NCBI GenBank assembly: GCA_002687335.1
Contig: NYZY01000087.1
Location: forward strand, 1 to 10,712
Direction: 5' to 3'
DNA: 10,712 nucleotides
From: Chloroflexota bacterium
Lineage (GTDB): Bacteria > Chloroflexota > Dehalococcoidia > UBA1151 > UBA1328
Position 1 is the stretch's first letter. The number at the start of each line of letters is the position of its first letter. The notes under the pieces were generated by a model. The model had not been told where the DNA came from. It worked only from the letters and a program-made list of their open reading frames with translations, and made no database searches. The translations under genes and the position numbers were made by a program. Below, piece after piece: positions 1 through 7,019 of this stretch.

Positions 1-251
1 CTTTGGAAAAGCTCTGCAATACCATCGATAAGAGGCTGTTCGGGACCAACAATCGTAAGGTCAATCGAGCGAGTTTTCGCAATTGATATAAGGCCATCCA
101 GATCATCCACCTTCACAGCTACGTTTTCGCCTAATTCAGCAGTCCCAGCATTGCCGGGAGCTATGATCAGCTTAGTAATTTTTGGGCTCTGTACGAGCTT
201 CCACGCCATCGCATGCTCGCGCCCCCCAGAACCGATTAGAAGGACCCTCAA
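1..251 (-). CDS. purD: Phosphoribosylamine-glycine ligase (GARS), N-terminal part, truncated by window edge
   Basis: This is the first 83 codons of GAR synthetase, the ATP-grasp enzyme that joins glycine to 5-phosphoribosylamine in de novo purine synthesis in the cytoplasm. The visible part is the N-terminal GARS domain. It opens MRVLLIGSGGREHA with the GSGGREHA motif at residues 7-14, then PGNAG at about 32-36 and GPEQPL at about 69-74, all typical of PurD. The start is read as TTG at 251: a TAA stop sits immediately before it in frame, and GSGGREHA is at the usual distance from the N-terminus. Purine-rich stretches AAGGA and AGGGA lie about 11 and 4 bases upstream. The gene lies 67 bases downstream of guaA on the same strand, so a guaA-purD purine operon is likely. 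The ATP-grasp and C-terminal domains lie outside the window. Confidence 0.95.
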   Translation of the reverse strand, partial: MRVLLIGSGGREHAMAWKLVQSPKITKLIIAPGNAGTAELGENVAVKVDDLDGLISIAKTRSIDLTIVGPEQPLIDGIAELFQ

Positions 252-318
252 TTAATCCCTAATCCTTACTGATAAGTCTGATAAGTTCAAGTTGATTCAC
301 GCACTATTCTATGTTTGA

Positions 319-1986
319 CTATTCCCATTCGATGGTCCCAGGAGGCTTGCTCGTGATATCCAAAACAACTCGATTAACCTCTTCAACTTCATTGACGATC
401 CGACTCGATATTCTCCCAAGGGTTTCGTATGGAAGTCGAGCCCAATCGGCTGTCATGGCATCTGCACTAGTTACGGCACGAATTGCCACTACGTACTGAT
501 ACGTTCGCTGATCGCCCATCACACCGACCGTCTGTGTGTTCGTAAGAACCGCAAAAGATTGCCATAACTTGTCGTACAGTCCATCGGCTTTGATTTCGTC
601 GATAACAATCCAGTCAACGTTACGAAGAATTTCAAGCTTTTCATAATTGACATCCCCCATAATCCGAATCGCAAGACCCGGGCCAGGGAAAGGCTGGCGA
701 TTAACGCTCTGAGAGCTTAGGCCCAATTCGATACCAGCCTGCCGCACTTCATCCTTGAACAAATATCGAAGCGGCTCAACCAATTTCAAATTCATGTGCT
801 CCGGTAAACCACCGACATTATGGTGGGTTTTGATTTTATGCGAGGCGTTAGAGTCGGCGCTTACACTCTCGATAACATCTGGATACAGGGTTCCCTGAGC
901 GAGATAGTCAACTTCCCCTATATCCACAGCCACTTCTTCAAAAATCTCAATAAACTCTTGCCCAATTGTTTTCCGTTTTATCTCTGGATCAGTGACCCCC
1001 TTTAAAGCATTAAGGAATCGTTCCGTTCCGTCAACGAACACAAGATTCACGCCCAGTTGACTAGCAAACACATTTTGAACTCGGTCAGCTTCGCCTTTCC
1101 GCATGAGGCCGTTATCCACAAAAATGCATGTCAGTCGGTCGCCAATAGCTTTGTGGATAAGTGCAGCGACAACGGTCGAATCAACGCCGCCTGATAGAGC
1201 ACATATCACCTTGCCTTCTCCAACGCGTTCTTTTATACGCTCAATCGCATCTGATACAAAATTCTCAGGTGTCCAATCACCCAAGCCCTTGCAAACACCA
1301 GAGATGAAATTACGGAGAATCTCGACACCTTGTGGAGTATGAGCGACTTCCGGATGAAACTGAATTCCAAAACATGTTCCACGGTCATCACCCATAACGG
1401 CAATAGGAGAATTCTCGGAATAGGCCATAGCCCGAAAACCTGGAGGCAACTCTTCAATACGGTCACCATGACTCATCCACACAGGCACCTCCGTATCTAA
1501 GCCCTCAAACAGGACATTGTCCTGCCCGTCCTTGTGAATCACCGCGTGTCCATATTCACGCTGTGTACCGGGTTCGACAGTCCCACCGAGTTGGTGAGCT
1601 ATCAGCTGCATGCCGTAACAGATACCCAGCAATGGAACACCCGCCTCATAAACCCAAGAGGGTGCCATCGGGGCTCCTGATTCGTAGACACTGTTGGGAC
1701 CGCCTGAAAGGATTATCCCTATAACATCTTGCGTGTCGAGTATTTCGCTGCCAGCATCGTGGGGGAGTATTTCGCAATAGGTATTAAGTTCGCGTATCCG
1801 GCGGGCTATCAAACGTGAGTACTGAGAACCAAAATCCATAATGACTATTGTTTGCATCCTGTCATCGACAGGAGGGGTGCTGCCAGTCGTTCGATCAGCC
1901 TGAGCAATTTCAAGATAAGTTCCAACTTCGATATCATCTGATGTGGAAACTCTCCGAGATCCGCTGTTGATTGGTTGTTCTGTCAT
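319..1986 (-). CDS. guaA: GMP synthase (glutamine-hydrolysing)
   Basis: GuaA converts XMP to GMP with ATP and the amide nitrogen of glutamine, the last step of GMP synthesis. The N-terminal class I glutamine amidotransferase domain has its nucleophile in GICYGMQ and the His/Glu of the triad in GIQFHPEV. These are C80, H168 and E170 when counted from the ATG at 1857. The ATP pyrophosphatase domain follows with the P-loop SGGVDS at 222-227 in that numbering, and the C-terminal dimerisation domain ends in SKPPGTIEWE. The start is uncertain. The frame is open to an ATG at 2040 (573 aa). ATG 1986 (555 aa) has GGGGA four bases upstream. ATG 1857 (512 aa, opening MQTIVIMDFGSQYS) matches the usual family length but has only CAGG abutting it. 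I use 1986 because of its ribosome binding site, but 1857 is a real alternative. purD follows on the same strand. Confidence 0.93.
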   Translation of the reverse strand: MTEQPINSGSRRVSTSDDIEVGTYLEIAQADRTTGSTPPVDDRMQTIVIMDFGSQYSRLIARRIRELNTYCEILPHDAGSEILDTQDVIGIILSGGPNSVYESGAPMAPSWVYEAGVPLLGICYGMQLIAHQLGGTVEPGTQREYGHAVIHKDGQDNVLFEGLDTEVPVWMSHGDRIEELPPGFRAMAYSENSPIAVMGDDRGTCFGIQFHPEVAHTPQGVEILRNFISGVCKGLGDWTPENFVSDAIERIKERVGEGKVICALSGGVDSTVVAALIHKAIGDRLTCIFVDNGLMRKGEADRVQNVFASQLGVNLVFVDGTERFLNALKGVTDPEIKRKTIGQEFIEIFEEVAVDIGEVDYLAQGTLYPDVIESVSADSNASHKIKTHHNVGGLPEHMNLKLVEPLRYLFKDEVRQAGIELGLSSQSVNRQPFPGPGLAIRIMGDVNYEKLEILRNVDWIVIDEIKADGLYDKLWQSFAVLTNTQTVGVMGDQRTYQYVVAIRAVTSADAMTADWARLPYETLGRISSRIVNEVEEVNRVVLDITSKPPGTIEWE

Positions 1987-2183
1987 CTGGTCCCCGGTAG
2001 TTTTTACAATTCTCTTACGGTCGCTTGGCACATTCGACACATCGAAATATTTGGCATATTAAAGCTTATGGCAGCATGAATTATGTCTCTTGCCTAAATT
2101 TACCTGTCCCCGACGACTGAGTCACGGAAAATATGAATGTTTTTATTGATTGCTTTAATACCAACCAAGTCATTTCCAGCCGC

Positions 2184-2189
2184 TAATAT
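2184..2189 (+). promoter_or_regulatory. Possible -10 element for a leaderless tsaC transcript
   Basis: TAATAT lies six bases before the tsaC ATG, and no Shine-Dalgarno-like sequence precedes that ATG. This spacing would place the transcription start at or next to the A of the start codon, as in leaderless genes with a TANNNT element. I see no convincing -35 box. The rest of the 2041-2195 divergent spacer between guaA and tsaC must hold the promoters for both directions, but I cannot assign them. Confidence 0.25.
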
Positions 2190-2195
2190 TATTTG

Positions 2196-2849
2196 ATGCT
2201 TTTATCACCAGACAGTTCCAGCCTCAATATCGCAGCTACAGCAATAAAACAGGGAAGCTTGGTGTCATTTCCAACAGATACGTATTTCGCCCTCGGAGCC
2301 GATGGCATGAATAATAGAGCAGTGCAACACGTCTTTGAAGTAAAAGGAAGAAACCCTGGAACGCCAGTCCCATTGCTTATAAGTGACTTAGATATGGTCA
2401 CTGAATTAGCAACAACGTTTCCTCAAATAGTTATGGATCTCGCATCAAGATTCTGGCCTGGGGCGCTTACAATAGTAGTTCCAGCATTGGAGCGGGTGCC
2501 CGAGTCAGTAACAGCGAGAACAGGGACCGTTGGTCTCAGGATTCCAGACCATAGTCTCGCACGCCAATTGATCAGGCTCTCTGGAACTCCGATAACGGGA
2601 ACCAGCTGCAACGTGACTAGCCAACCTCCTATGGCCAATGCCAGCGATGTGGATCAGCAATTCGGTGAAAAAATCGACTTCTGTATCGAATCACCTTGCG
2701 GATCAAATACAGCCCCGAGTACCGTCATTTCTTATGCCAACGGTAAATTATCAATTTTGAGGCTAGGCGCAATCAGTATTGAATCTATTAAGAATACTAT
2801 TGGCAAAAACATTGTAATTGGCGTGGTCGGTAATCTGGCCAGCCAATAA
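2196..2849 (+). CDS. tsaC: L-threonylcarbamoyladenylate synthase (TsaC/YwlC/Sua5 family)
   Basis: This enzyme makes threonylcarbamoyl-AMP from threonine, bicarbonate and ATP, the first step of t6A37 formation on ANN-decoding tRNAs. The 217-residue product is the single YrdC-domain (short) form, without the C-terminal Sua5 extension. Motifs in order are FPTDT at 25-29, KGRNPxxPVPLL at 50-61, FWPGALT at about 86-92, GLRIPDH at 113-119, GTSCNVT at 135-141 (usual form TSANxS), PSTVI at 174-178 and ILRLGAI at 187-193. The segment after PTDT reads YFALGAD where most members have VYGLGAD, a mild divergence. ATG 2196 is chosen; a TTG at 2193 immediately before it in frame would add one residue. No Shine-Dalgarno is visible. 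The gene diverges from guaA, and 24 bases separate it from the next gene. Confidence 0.9.
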   Translation: MLLSPDSSSLNIAATAIKQGSLVSFPTDTYFALGADGMNNRAVQHVFEVKGRNPGTPVPLLISDLDMVTELATTFPQIVMDLASRFWPGALTIVVPALERVPESVTARTGTVGLRIPDHSLARQLIRLSGTPITGTSCNVTSQPPMANASDVDQQFGEKIDFCIESPCGSNTAPSTVISYANGKLSILRLGAISIESIKNTIGKNIVIGVVGNLASQ

Positions 2850-2861
2850 TTTATCTTCAGC

Positions 2862-2866
2862 AGGAG
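2862..2866 (+). promoter_or_regulatory. Ribosome binding site fixing a TTG start
   Basis: AGGAG lies seven bases before the TTG at 2874. It is the best Shine-Dalgarno of the window, and it supports translation of the polyprenyl-synthase-like gene from this non-ATG codon. The first in-frame ATG is about 22 codons further in, inside the conserved N-terminal region. Confidence 0.75.
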
Positions 2867-2873
2867 ACTTTTA

Positions 2874-3917
2874 TTGCCAGTTACGGGAATATTGCCAGGA
2901 CTTACACCTAGTGATGCAGACGAATTTGAGTCTGCATTAATGAAATTCGTCGATTCAAGAGAATTGCCGCTCTACAAGATGATGGCCTATCACTTGGGCT
3001 GGGTGGATCAGAACGGTGAGCCCGAACCAGTTACGAATCAGGACAGATCCCATGGACACATCGTTCTCGCCACGTCAAAAGCTGCCGGGGGCGAGAACCA
3101 GACAACCATGCCATATGCAGTCTCAGTAGAACTCTTGCACAACTTTATCCTGGTTCATGAAGACGTTCAAAATGCGAATACGGAAAGAAACAACCGAGCC
3201 AGCATCTGGTGGTCTTGGGGTCCAGCACAGGCCATTAATGCCGGTGATGGTATCCATGCAATGGCTCGAATATCCATATTCGAGCAGAGAAAATCCAGCG
3301 GCCTTTCGGCGAATCCGCGTTTAATTTCCATGGCACTGGAGACGCTTGACAATGCAACTTTAGAAGTTTGCGAAGGGGAGTATCTTGATATTTCCTTTCA
3401 AGAACGAGCCGCCGTAAATATAGAAGATGTGTTGATGGTGGCACGTAAGCGAGGTGCGGTGCTCGGTTGCGCTGCAAAGCTCGGAGGAATAGCGGCAGCG
3501 GCCTCAGAAGACCTACTCAATTCACTGACTAGATTTGGCACAGCAATCGGTACTGCGCGAAATTTAAACACTGATCTGAGAGCACTTTGGCCGGAGCAAG
3601 ATACCGAACGAGACGAAGTCCAACGCGGAAGGCTGCAATCGAAAAAAAAGTCACTCGCTGCAGCTCATGCAATCGAAAATGGCACTCCTACTACCCGTCG
3701 TCGTTTAGGAGAAATTTTCATGAAACGTGTTCTAGGGCCAGATGATATAGACGAAGTAACATCAATCCTCTCGGAAACCGAGAGCAGATCGTTTGCCGAA
3801 AATACTGTCCAGAGTTTGATCAATGAGGCGATTCGTGAGATCGAATCAACTAGCTTCTCAGATGAAAGCAAAAACTCGCTCATCGAAAGCGCCAAATTAA
3901 TAGTTGGATCGCACTAG
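2874..3917 (+). CDS. Polyprenyl diphosphate synthase-like protein with degenerate catalytic motifs (candidate pseudoenzyme)
   Basis: The 347-residue product aligns by eye along its whole length with trans-isoprenyl diphosphate synthases. Landmarks are LYKMMAYHLGWVD at about 33-45, the helix before the first Asp-rich motif (VELLHNFILVHED), WGPAQAINAGDGIHAMAR at 115-132, CEGEYLDISF at 166-175, and a KKKSL block at 257-261 before the C-terminal helices. Normal members condense IPP with an allylic diphosphate using Mg2+ bound by two DDxxD motifs. Here the first motif is EDVQN (96-100), the second is TDLRA (233-237), the usual GKRxRP for IPP binding aligns with QDRSHG (56-61), the RR pair is reduced to RNNR (105-108), and the conserved KT aligns with KR (192-193). 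The frame is intact, the start is TTG with a strong ribosome binding site, and pgk begins 16 bases downstream. Membership of the fold is well supported. Loss of prenyltransferase activity and any replacement role are inferred. I assign no specific function. Confidence 0.8.
   Translation: MPVTGILPGLTPSDADEFESALMKFVDSRELPLYKMMAYHLGWVDQNGEPEPVTNQDRSHGHIVLATSKAAGGENQTTMPYAVSVELLHNFILVHEDVQNANTERNNRASIWWSWGPAQAINAGDGIHAMARISIFEQRKSSGLSANPRLISMALETLDNATLEVCEGEYLDISFQERAAVNIEDVLMVARKRGAVLGCAAKLGGIAAAASEDLLNSLTRFGTAIGTARNLNTDLRALWPEQDTERDEVQRGRLQSKKKSLAAAHAIENGTPTTRRRLGEIFMKRVLGPDDIDEVTSILSETESRSFAENTVQSLINEAIREIESTSFSDESKNSLIESAKLIVGSH
3264..3285. repeat. Perfect 10-bp inverted repeat with 2-bp centre inside a coding region
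   Basis: The arms GCTCGAATAT and ATATTCGAGC flank a CC centre. The repeat lies inside the polyprenyl-synthase-like gene, over the codons for the segment ARISIFEQ. It does not extend past 10 bp on either side. It could be a dimeric-protein site, an mRNA hairpin or chance; nothing nearby favours one of these. Confidence 0.55.
3768..3784 (+). repeat. GC-rich 7-bp stem with AAA loop inside a coding region
   Basis: CTCTCGG and CCGAGAG pair perfectly around an AAA loop, near the 3' end of the polyprenyl-synthase-like gene and about 150 bases before the pgk start. No T-run follows, so this is not an intrinsic terminator. It may be a minor mRNA structure or coincidence. Confidence 0.4.
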
Positions 3918-3933
3918 AGAAAACACATCTATT

Positions 3934-5115
3934 ATGAACAAACGATCCATCACTAACGCTGATTTTGCCGGTAAAACGGTGTTAGTGAGGGTCGATTTCA
4001 ACGTACCAAAGCGCGGTGAAGTGATCTCTGATGACTCTCGAATCCGAGCTGCGTTACCAACCTTATGCCTCCTAAGCAACGGAGGGGCAAAAGTTGTGAT
4101 CTGCTCGCATTTTGGCCGTCCAGCTGGACAGGTAGTCGAGCAAATGAGGATGCAACCAATACGCAATAGGCTTTCAGAAATCCTAAATAGGCCTGTCCTC
4201 GATGCTGGTGGCCCGAATGGAACGCAACCCGCCAAAATAGTTTCTCAACTTGGAGCGGGCGACTTCGCACTTCTGGAAAACCTTCGATTTGAACCCGGCG
4301 AGGAAGAAAACGACAAGAATTTCTCCAAACACCTGGCATCCTTGGCAGATCTTTTTGTTAACGACGCTTTCGGTGCTGCACACAGAGCCCATGCCTCTAC
4401 CACTGGAGTGGCTAAACATATACCAGCTTACGCGGGACTGTTAATGGAACGTGAGATCACGGTGCTCGGTCGATCTCTGGAGAGCTCAACAGACGCAACA
4501 GTTGCAATTATCGGTGGAGCAAAGGTCGCTGACAAAATCCAAGTACTACATCACTTATCCAAAAAAGTTGACACGATCCTCATCGGAGGAGGGATGGTCG
4601 CAGCCTTTTACGTGGCACAAAACAATCCGGGTGGGGCAACGGTTGTAACAGAGACCGACCTACTAGCTGCTGAAGATGTACTAAATGCTAACGGAGCAAA
4701 AGTTATATTACCGTCAGATGTCTTGACCGCCAGTGAATTTAGTAAATCTTCACCTGCATCTATATGGGAATCGAATAACGTACCTAATGATGAGCTTATC
4801 TTAGATATCGGGCCGCGGTCTTCTAAAAAGTATGCTCAGGTCATTTCACTCGCAAAAAGAATCATATGGAACGGCCCTATGGGTGTATTTGAATGGCCTG
4901 CATTCGCAAATGGCTCTATTGCAGTTGCAAATGCTGTCGCCGCCAATAACAAGGCCACCTCAGTAGTCGGGGGCGGATCTACAGCAGAAATAATAGGATC
5001 ACTTAATCTTGGAGACAAAATCACGCATGTCTCAACAGGTGGGGGAGCTTCACTCGAGTTTTTAGAAGGCAAAACTCTCCCTGGCGTAGCAGCATTGATT
5101 GATGCCACAGGTTAA
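3934..5115 (+). CDS. pgk: Phosphoglycerate kinase
   Basis: PGK transfers the acyl phosphate of 1,3-bisphosphoglycerate to ADP, the first ATP-yielding step of glycolysis, and runs in reverse in gluconeogenesis or carbon fixation. The 393-residue product has the normal length and a complete motif set: VRVDFNVP at 18-25, SHFGRP at 58-63, LRFEPGE at 117-123, NDAFGAAHRAHAS at 143-155, GGAKVADKI at 194-202 with the nucleotide-binding lysines, DIGPRS at 291-296, WNGPMGVFEW at 312-321, VVGGGST at 344-350 and STGGGA at 367-372. ATG 3934 is chosen because MNKRSITNADFAGKTVLVRVD matches the family N-terminus. A TTG at 3904 would add ten residues that overlap the previous gene and look non-homologous. The Shine-Dalgarno is weak. 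The gene lies 16 bases after the polyprenyl-synthase-like gene and 34 bases before tpiA. No gapA accompanies it here. Confidence 0.97.
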   Translation: MNKRSITNADFAGKTVLVRVDFNVPKRGEVISDDSRIRAALPTLCLLSNGGAKVVICSHFGRPAGQVVEQMRMQPIRNRLSEILNRPVLDAGGPNGTQPAKIVSQLGAGDFALLENLRFEPGEEENDKNFSKHLASLADLFVNDAFGAAHRAHASTTGVAKHIPAYAGLLMEREITVLGRSLESSTDATVAIIGGAKVADKIQVLHHLSKKVDTILIGGGMVAAFYVAQNNPGGATVVTETDLLAAEDVLNANGAKVILPSDVLTASEFSKSSPASIWESNNVPNDELILDIGPRSSKKYAQVISLAKRIIWNGPMGVFEWPAFANGSIAVANAVAANNKATSVVGGGSTAEIIGSLNLGDKITHVSTGGGASLEFLEGKTLPGVAALIDATG

Positions 5116-5138
5116 GCCATCCACGCTAAGATTATCTC

Positions 5139-5142
5139 AGGA
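5139..5142 (+). promoter_or_regulatory. Ribosome binding site of tpiA
   Basis: AGGA with a seven-base spacer precedes ATG 5150. This sets the tpiA start there rather than at the TTG at 5099, which would overlap pgk and add 17 unrelated residues. Confidence 0.6.
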
Positions 5143-5149
5143 ATATCTA

Positions 5150-5905
5150 ATGAAATATCGAAAACCGGTAATAGCTGGCAATTGGAAAATGAACACCGAT
5201 GTTGAGTCGGGAATCAACTTGGTTAAACAGATTCTCGATCTCAGCAACAACATAACAAACGTTGAAAAAATCATTTGCCCGCCATTTGTTTCGTTAACGA
5301 GCATTGCAAAAATGTTGAACGGATCCTCTATTCAACTAGGAGCACAAAACGTAAACGCAAATGAAAACGGAGCGTTCACAGGAGAAATATCTACCGCGAT
5401 GCTGCAAGGCTTGATTAGCCACGTCGTCATAGGACATTCAGAAAGACGGATGTTTAACGATGAATCATCAGAGCAGGTCGCAGAAAAAGCAATTAGCGCG
5501 TCAAAAGCAGGAATAACACCCATCTTGTGTGTCGGTGAAGACCTTAGCATTCGAAAATCCGGAAAAGCAGTAAATTTCATCACAAGGCAACTCGAAGCTA
5601 GCCTTGAAGGATTTTCAAACTGGAATTCACTAATTATTGCTTATGAACCGATTTGGGCAATCGGAACAGGCGAAGCCGCTACAGCAGACCAAGCCCAAGA
5701 AATGACGGCCGTTTGCCGTAACGTTATTTGTCATTTGACACCTGATTTAGGCAATTCAGTTCGTGTCCTTTACGGAGGGAGCGTAAATTCAAAAAACGTT
5801 GCCAAATTACTTGAACAACCAGATATAGATGGGGCATTAGTCGGTGGGGCAAGTTTAAACGCGCAGGAGTTTTCAAACCTAATCAGGTTAGCGAGTTCGA
5901 AATAA
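5150..5905 (+). CDS. tpiA: Triosephosphate isomerase
   Basis: TIM interconverts dihydroxyacetone phosphate and glyceraldehyde 3-phosphate in the cytoplasm. The 251-residue product is a full-length TIM barrel with all catalytic residues visible: N11 and K13 in AGNWKMN, H96 in VIGHSERR, and E166 in AYEPIWAIGTG, which also carries the phosphate-gripping loop 6. LYGGSVN and DGALVGGASL near the C-terminus are the phosphate-binding segments. The gene follows pgk by 34 bases and precedes miaA by 27, so it is most likely translated from the same transcript. Nothing is unusual in it. Confidence 0.97.
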   Translation: MKYRKPVIAGNWKMNTDVESGINLVKQILDLSNNITNVEKIICPPFVSLTSIAKMLNGSSIQLGAQNVNANENGAFTGEISTAMLQGLISHVVIGHSERRMFNDESSEQVAEKAISASKAGITPILCVGEDLSIRKSGKAVNFITRQLEASLEGFSNWNSLIIAYEPIWAIGTGEAATADQAQEMTAVCRNVICHLTPDLGNSVRVLYGGSVNSKNVAKLLEQPDIDGALVGGASLNAQEFSNLIRLASSK

Positions 5906-5932
5906 CGCAGCTACCACATTCAGGCCAATCAA

Positions 5933-6880
5933 GTGAATTACTCATCCAAACCGAAACTCATCGCAGTGGTTGGTACAACCGCCACCGGAAAAACTTCGGT
6001 TGGAGTTGAATTGGCACTGGAACTAGGTGGAGAAGTAATTAATACAGACTCGAGACTTTTTTATCGCGGAATGGACGTAGCGACCGCTAAACCAACGAAA
6101 GACGAGATTAAGGGCATTCCGCACCATCTTATCGATTTCCTGGCCCCAAACGAGCAGTACAACCTCGCGGAATATCTCAAGAAGGCACGATCAACCATAA
6201 CCGAAATTCTGGATCGAGGGAAACTACCGATCTTGGTAGGAGGATCTGGCCAATACGTATGGGCAATCATCGAAGGATGGAACGTCCCAGCAATTCAACC
6301 AAATCCATCATTGCGCTCCCAGCTAGAGTACAAATTTGCTCAAGATGGTATCGAGCCTCTTGCTCAACAACTATTAGAAATTTCGCCAACTACGGCAAAA
6401 ACAACCGATCTACGAAATCCCAGACGAGTAATTCGTGCTATTGAAAGAATTCGATCAGGATCAGTAAATCCCACATATACTCCAAGCAAGTCAACTCATT
6501 CACCGTTCGATCACTATATTGTTGGTTTGATGATTGACCGGGCAGATTTACACGCTCGTATAGAGGAACGACTTGATTCAATGGACAAAAATGGATGGAG
6601 ACAAGAGGTCGAATCACTTTTAAATCAGGGGTATTCAACTAAGGATCGCGCTCTTAGTGCGATTGGTTATCCGCAAATGATTGGTCACTTAAATGGCGAA
6701 TCCGACTTAAGTGAGGCGATACGCCTTACAGCTGTTGCGACCAATCGTTTGATACGACGTCAAAACAACTGGTTCAAACAAAACGACAAGCGCATTAACT
6801 GGTTCGATATGACGCGTGAACCGAAACAAAAAACACAATCGATCATTTCAGCGGTTTTTCAGTGGTGCGAGCTAAAGTAA
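5933..6880 (+). CDS. miaA: tRNA dimethylallyltransferase (i6A37)
   Basis: MiaA transfers dimethylallyl from DMAPP to N6 of A37 in tRNAs that read UNN codons. The 315-residue product has the family P-loop at 14-21 (GTTATGKT; usual form GPTAxGKT), DSRLFYRGMDVATAKP at 39-54, PHHLIDF at 63-69, PILVGGSGQY at 99-108, NPRRVIRAIE in the middle, and a C-terminal RRQNNWFKQ block that corresponds to KRQxTWFR. Several usually conserved positions differ: P to T in the P-loop, T to S in VGGTG, GYRQ to GYPQ, and TRQ to TNR near the C-terminus. The start is GTG 5933, eight bases after an AGG in CAGG. An in-frame ATG further in would remove the P-loop, so GTG is preferred. It is the last gene of the close run from tsaC, and a 139-base gap follows. 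Confidence 0.93.
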   Translation: MNYSSKPKLIAVVGTTATGKTSVGVELALELGGEVINTDSRLFYRGMDVATAKPTKDEIKGIPHHLIDFLAPNEQYNLAEYLKKARSTITEILDRGKLPILVGGSGQYVWAIIEGWNVPAIQPNPSLRSQLEYKFAQDGIEPLAQQLLEISPTTAKTTDLRNPRRVIRAIERIRSGSVNPTYTPSKSTHSPFDHYIVGLMIDRADLHARIEERLDSMDKNGWRQEVESLLNQGYSTKDRALSAIGYPQMIGHLNGESDLSEAIRLTAVATNRLIRRQNNWFKQNDKRINWFDMTREPKQKTQSIISAVFQWCELK

Positions 6881-7019
6881 CAAACCGTGTACATGCAGAT
6901 GGTTTATATCTATATACAACGTCAATATTTCATTTTTGATCAAATTCGCAGTTTAACCAATTCATCCATAGAATCAATACGTTGGTACACCACTTTCCCT
7001 CCGAAAAACTGGAGAAAAC
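6881..7019. other. AT-rich spacer before dapF
   Basis: The 139 bases contain no convincing reading frame, terminator hairpin or riboswitch that I can recognise. A 10-bp palindrome TTTGATCAAA at 6935-6944 and AT-rich stretches such as TATATCTATATACA around 6905-6918 could be part of a promoter for dapF, but no paired -35/-10 boxes stand out. Confidence 0.3.
7011..7014 (+). promoter_or_regulatory. Ribosome binding site of dapF
   Basis: GGAG lies five bases before ATG 7020 and supports this start codon. Confidence 0.65.

Noticed and set aside
1103..1342. Open frame opposite guaA that could look like a gene
   Set aside because: It lies antisense to the well-conserved amidotransferase/ATPase region of guaA, has no ribosome binding site and resembles no protein family.
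3998..4339. Minus-strand open frame of 113 codons opposite pgk
   Set aside because: It is fully covered by the conserved N-terminal half of pgk, so it is a frame shadow. The same holds for the minus-strand frames opposite dapF (7202-7576) and dapL (8696-9100).
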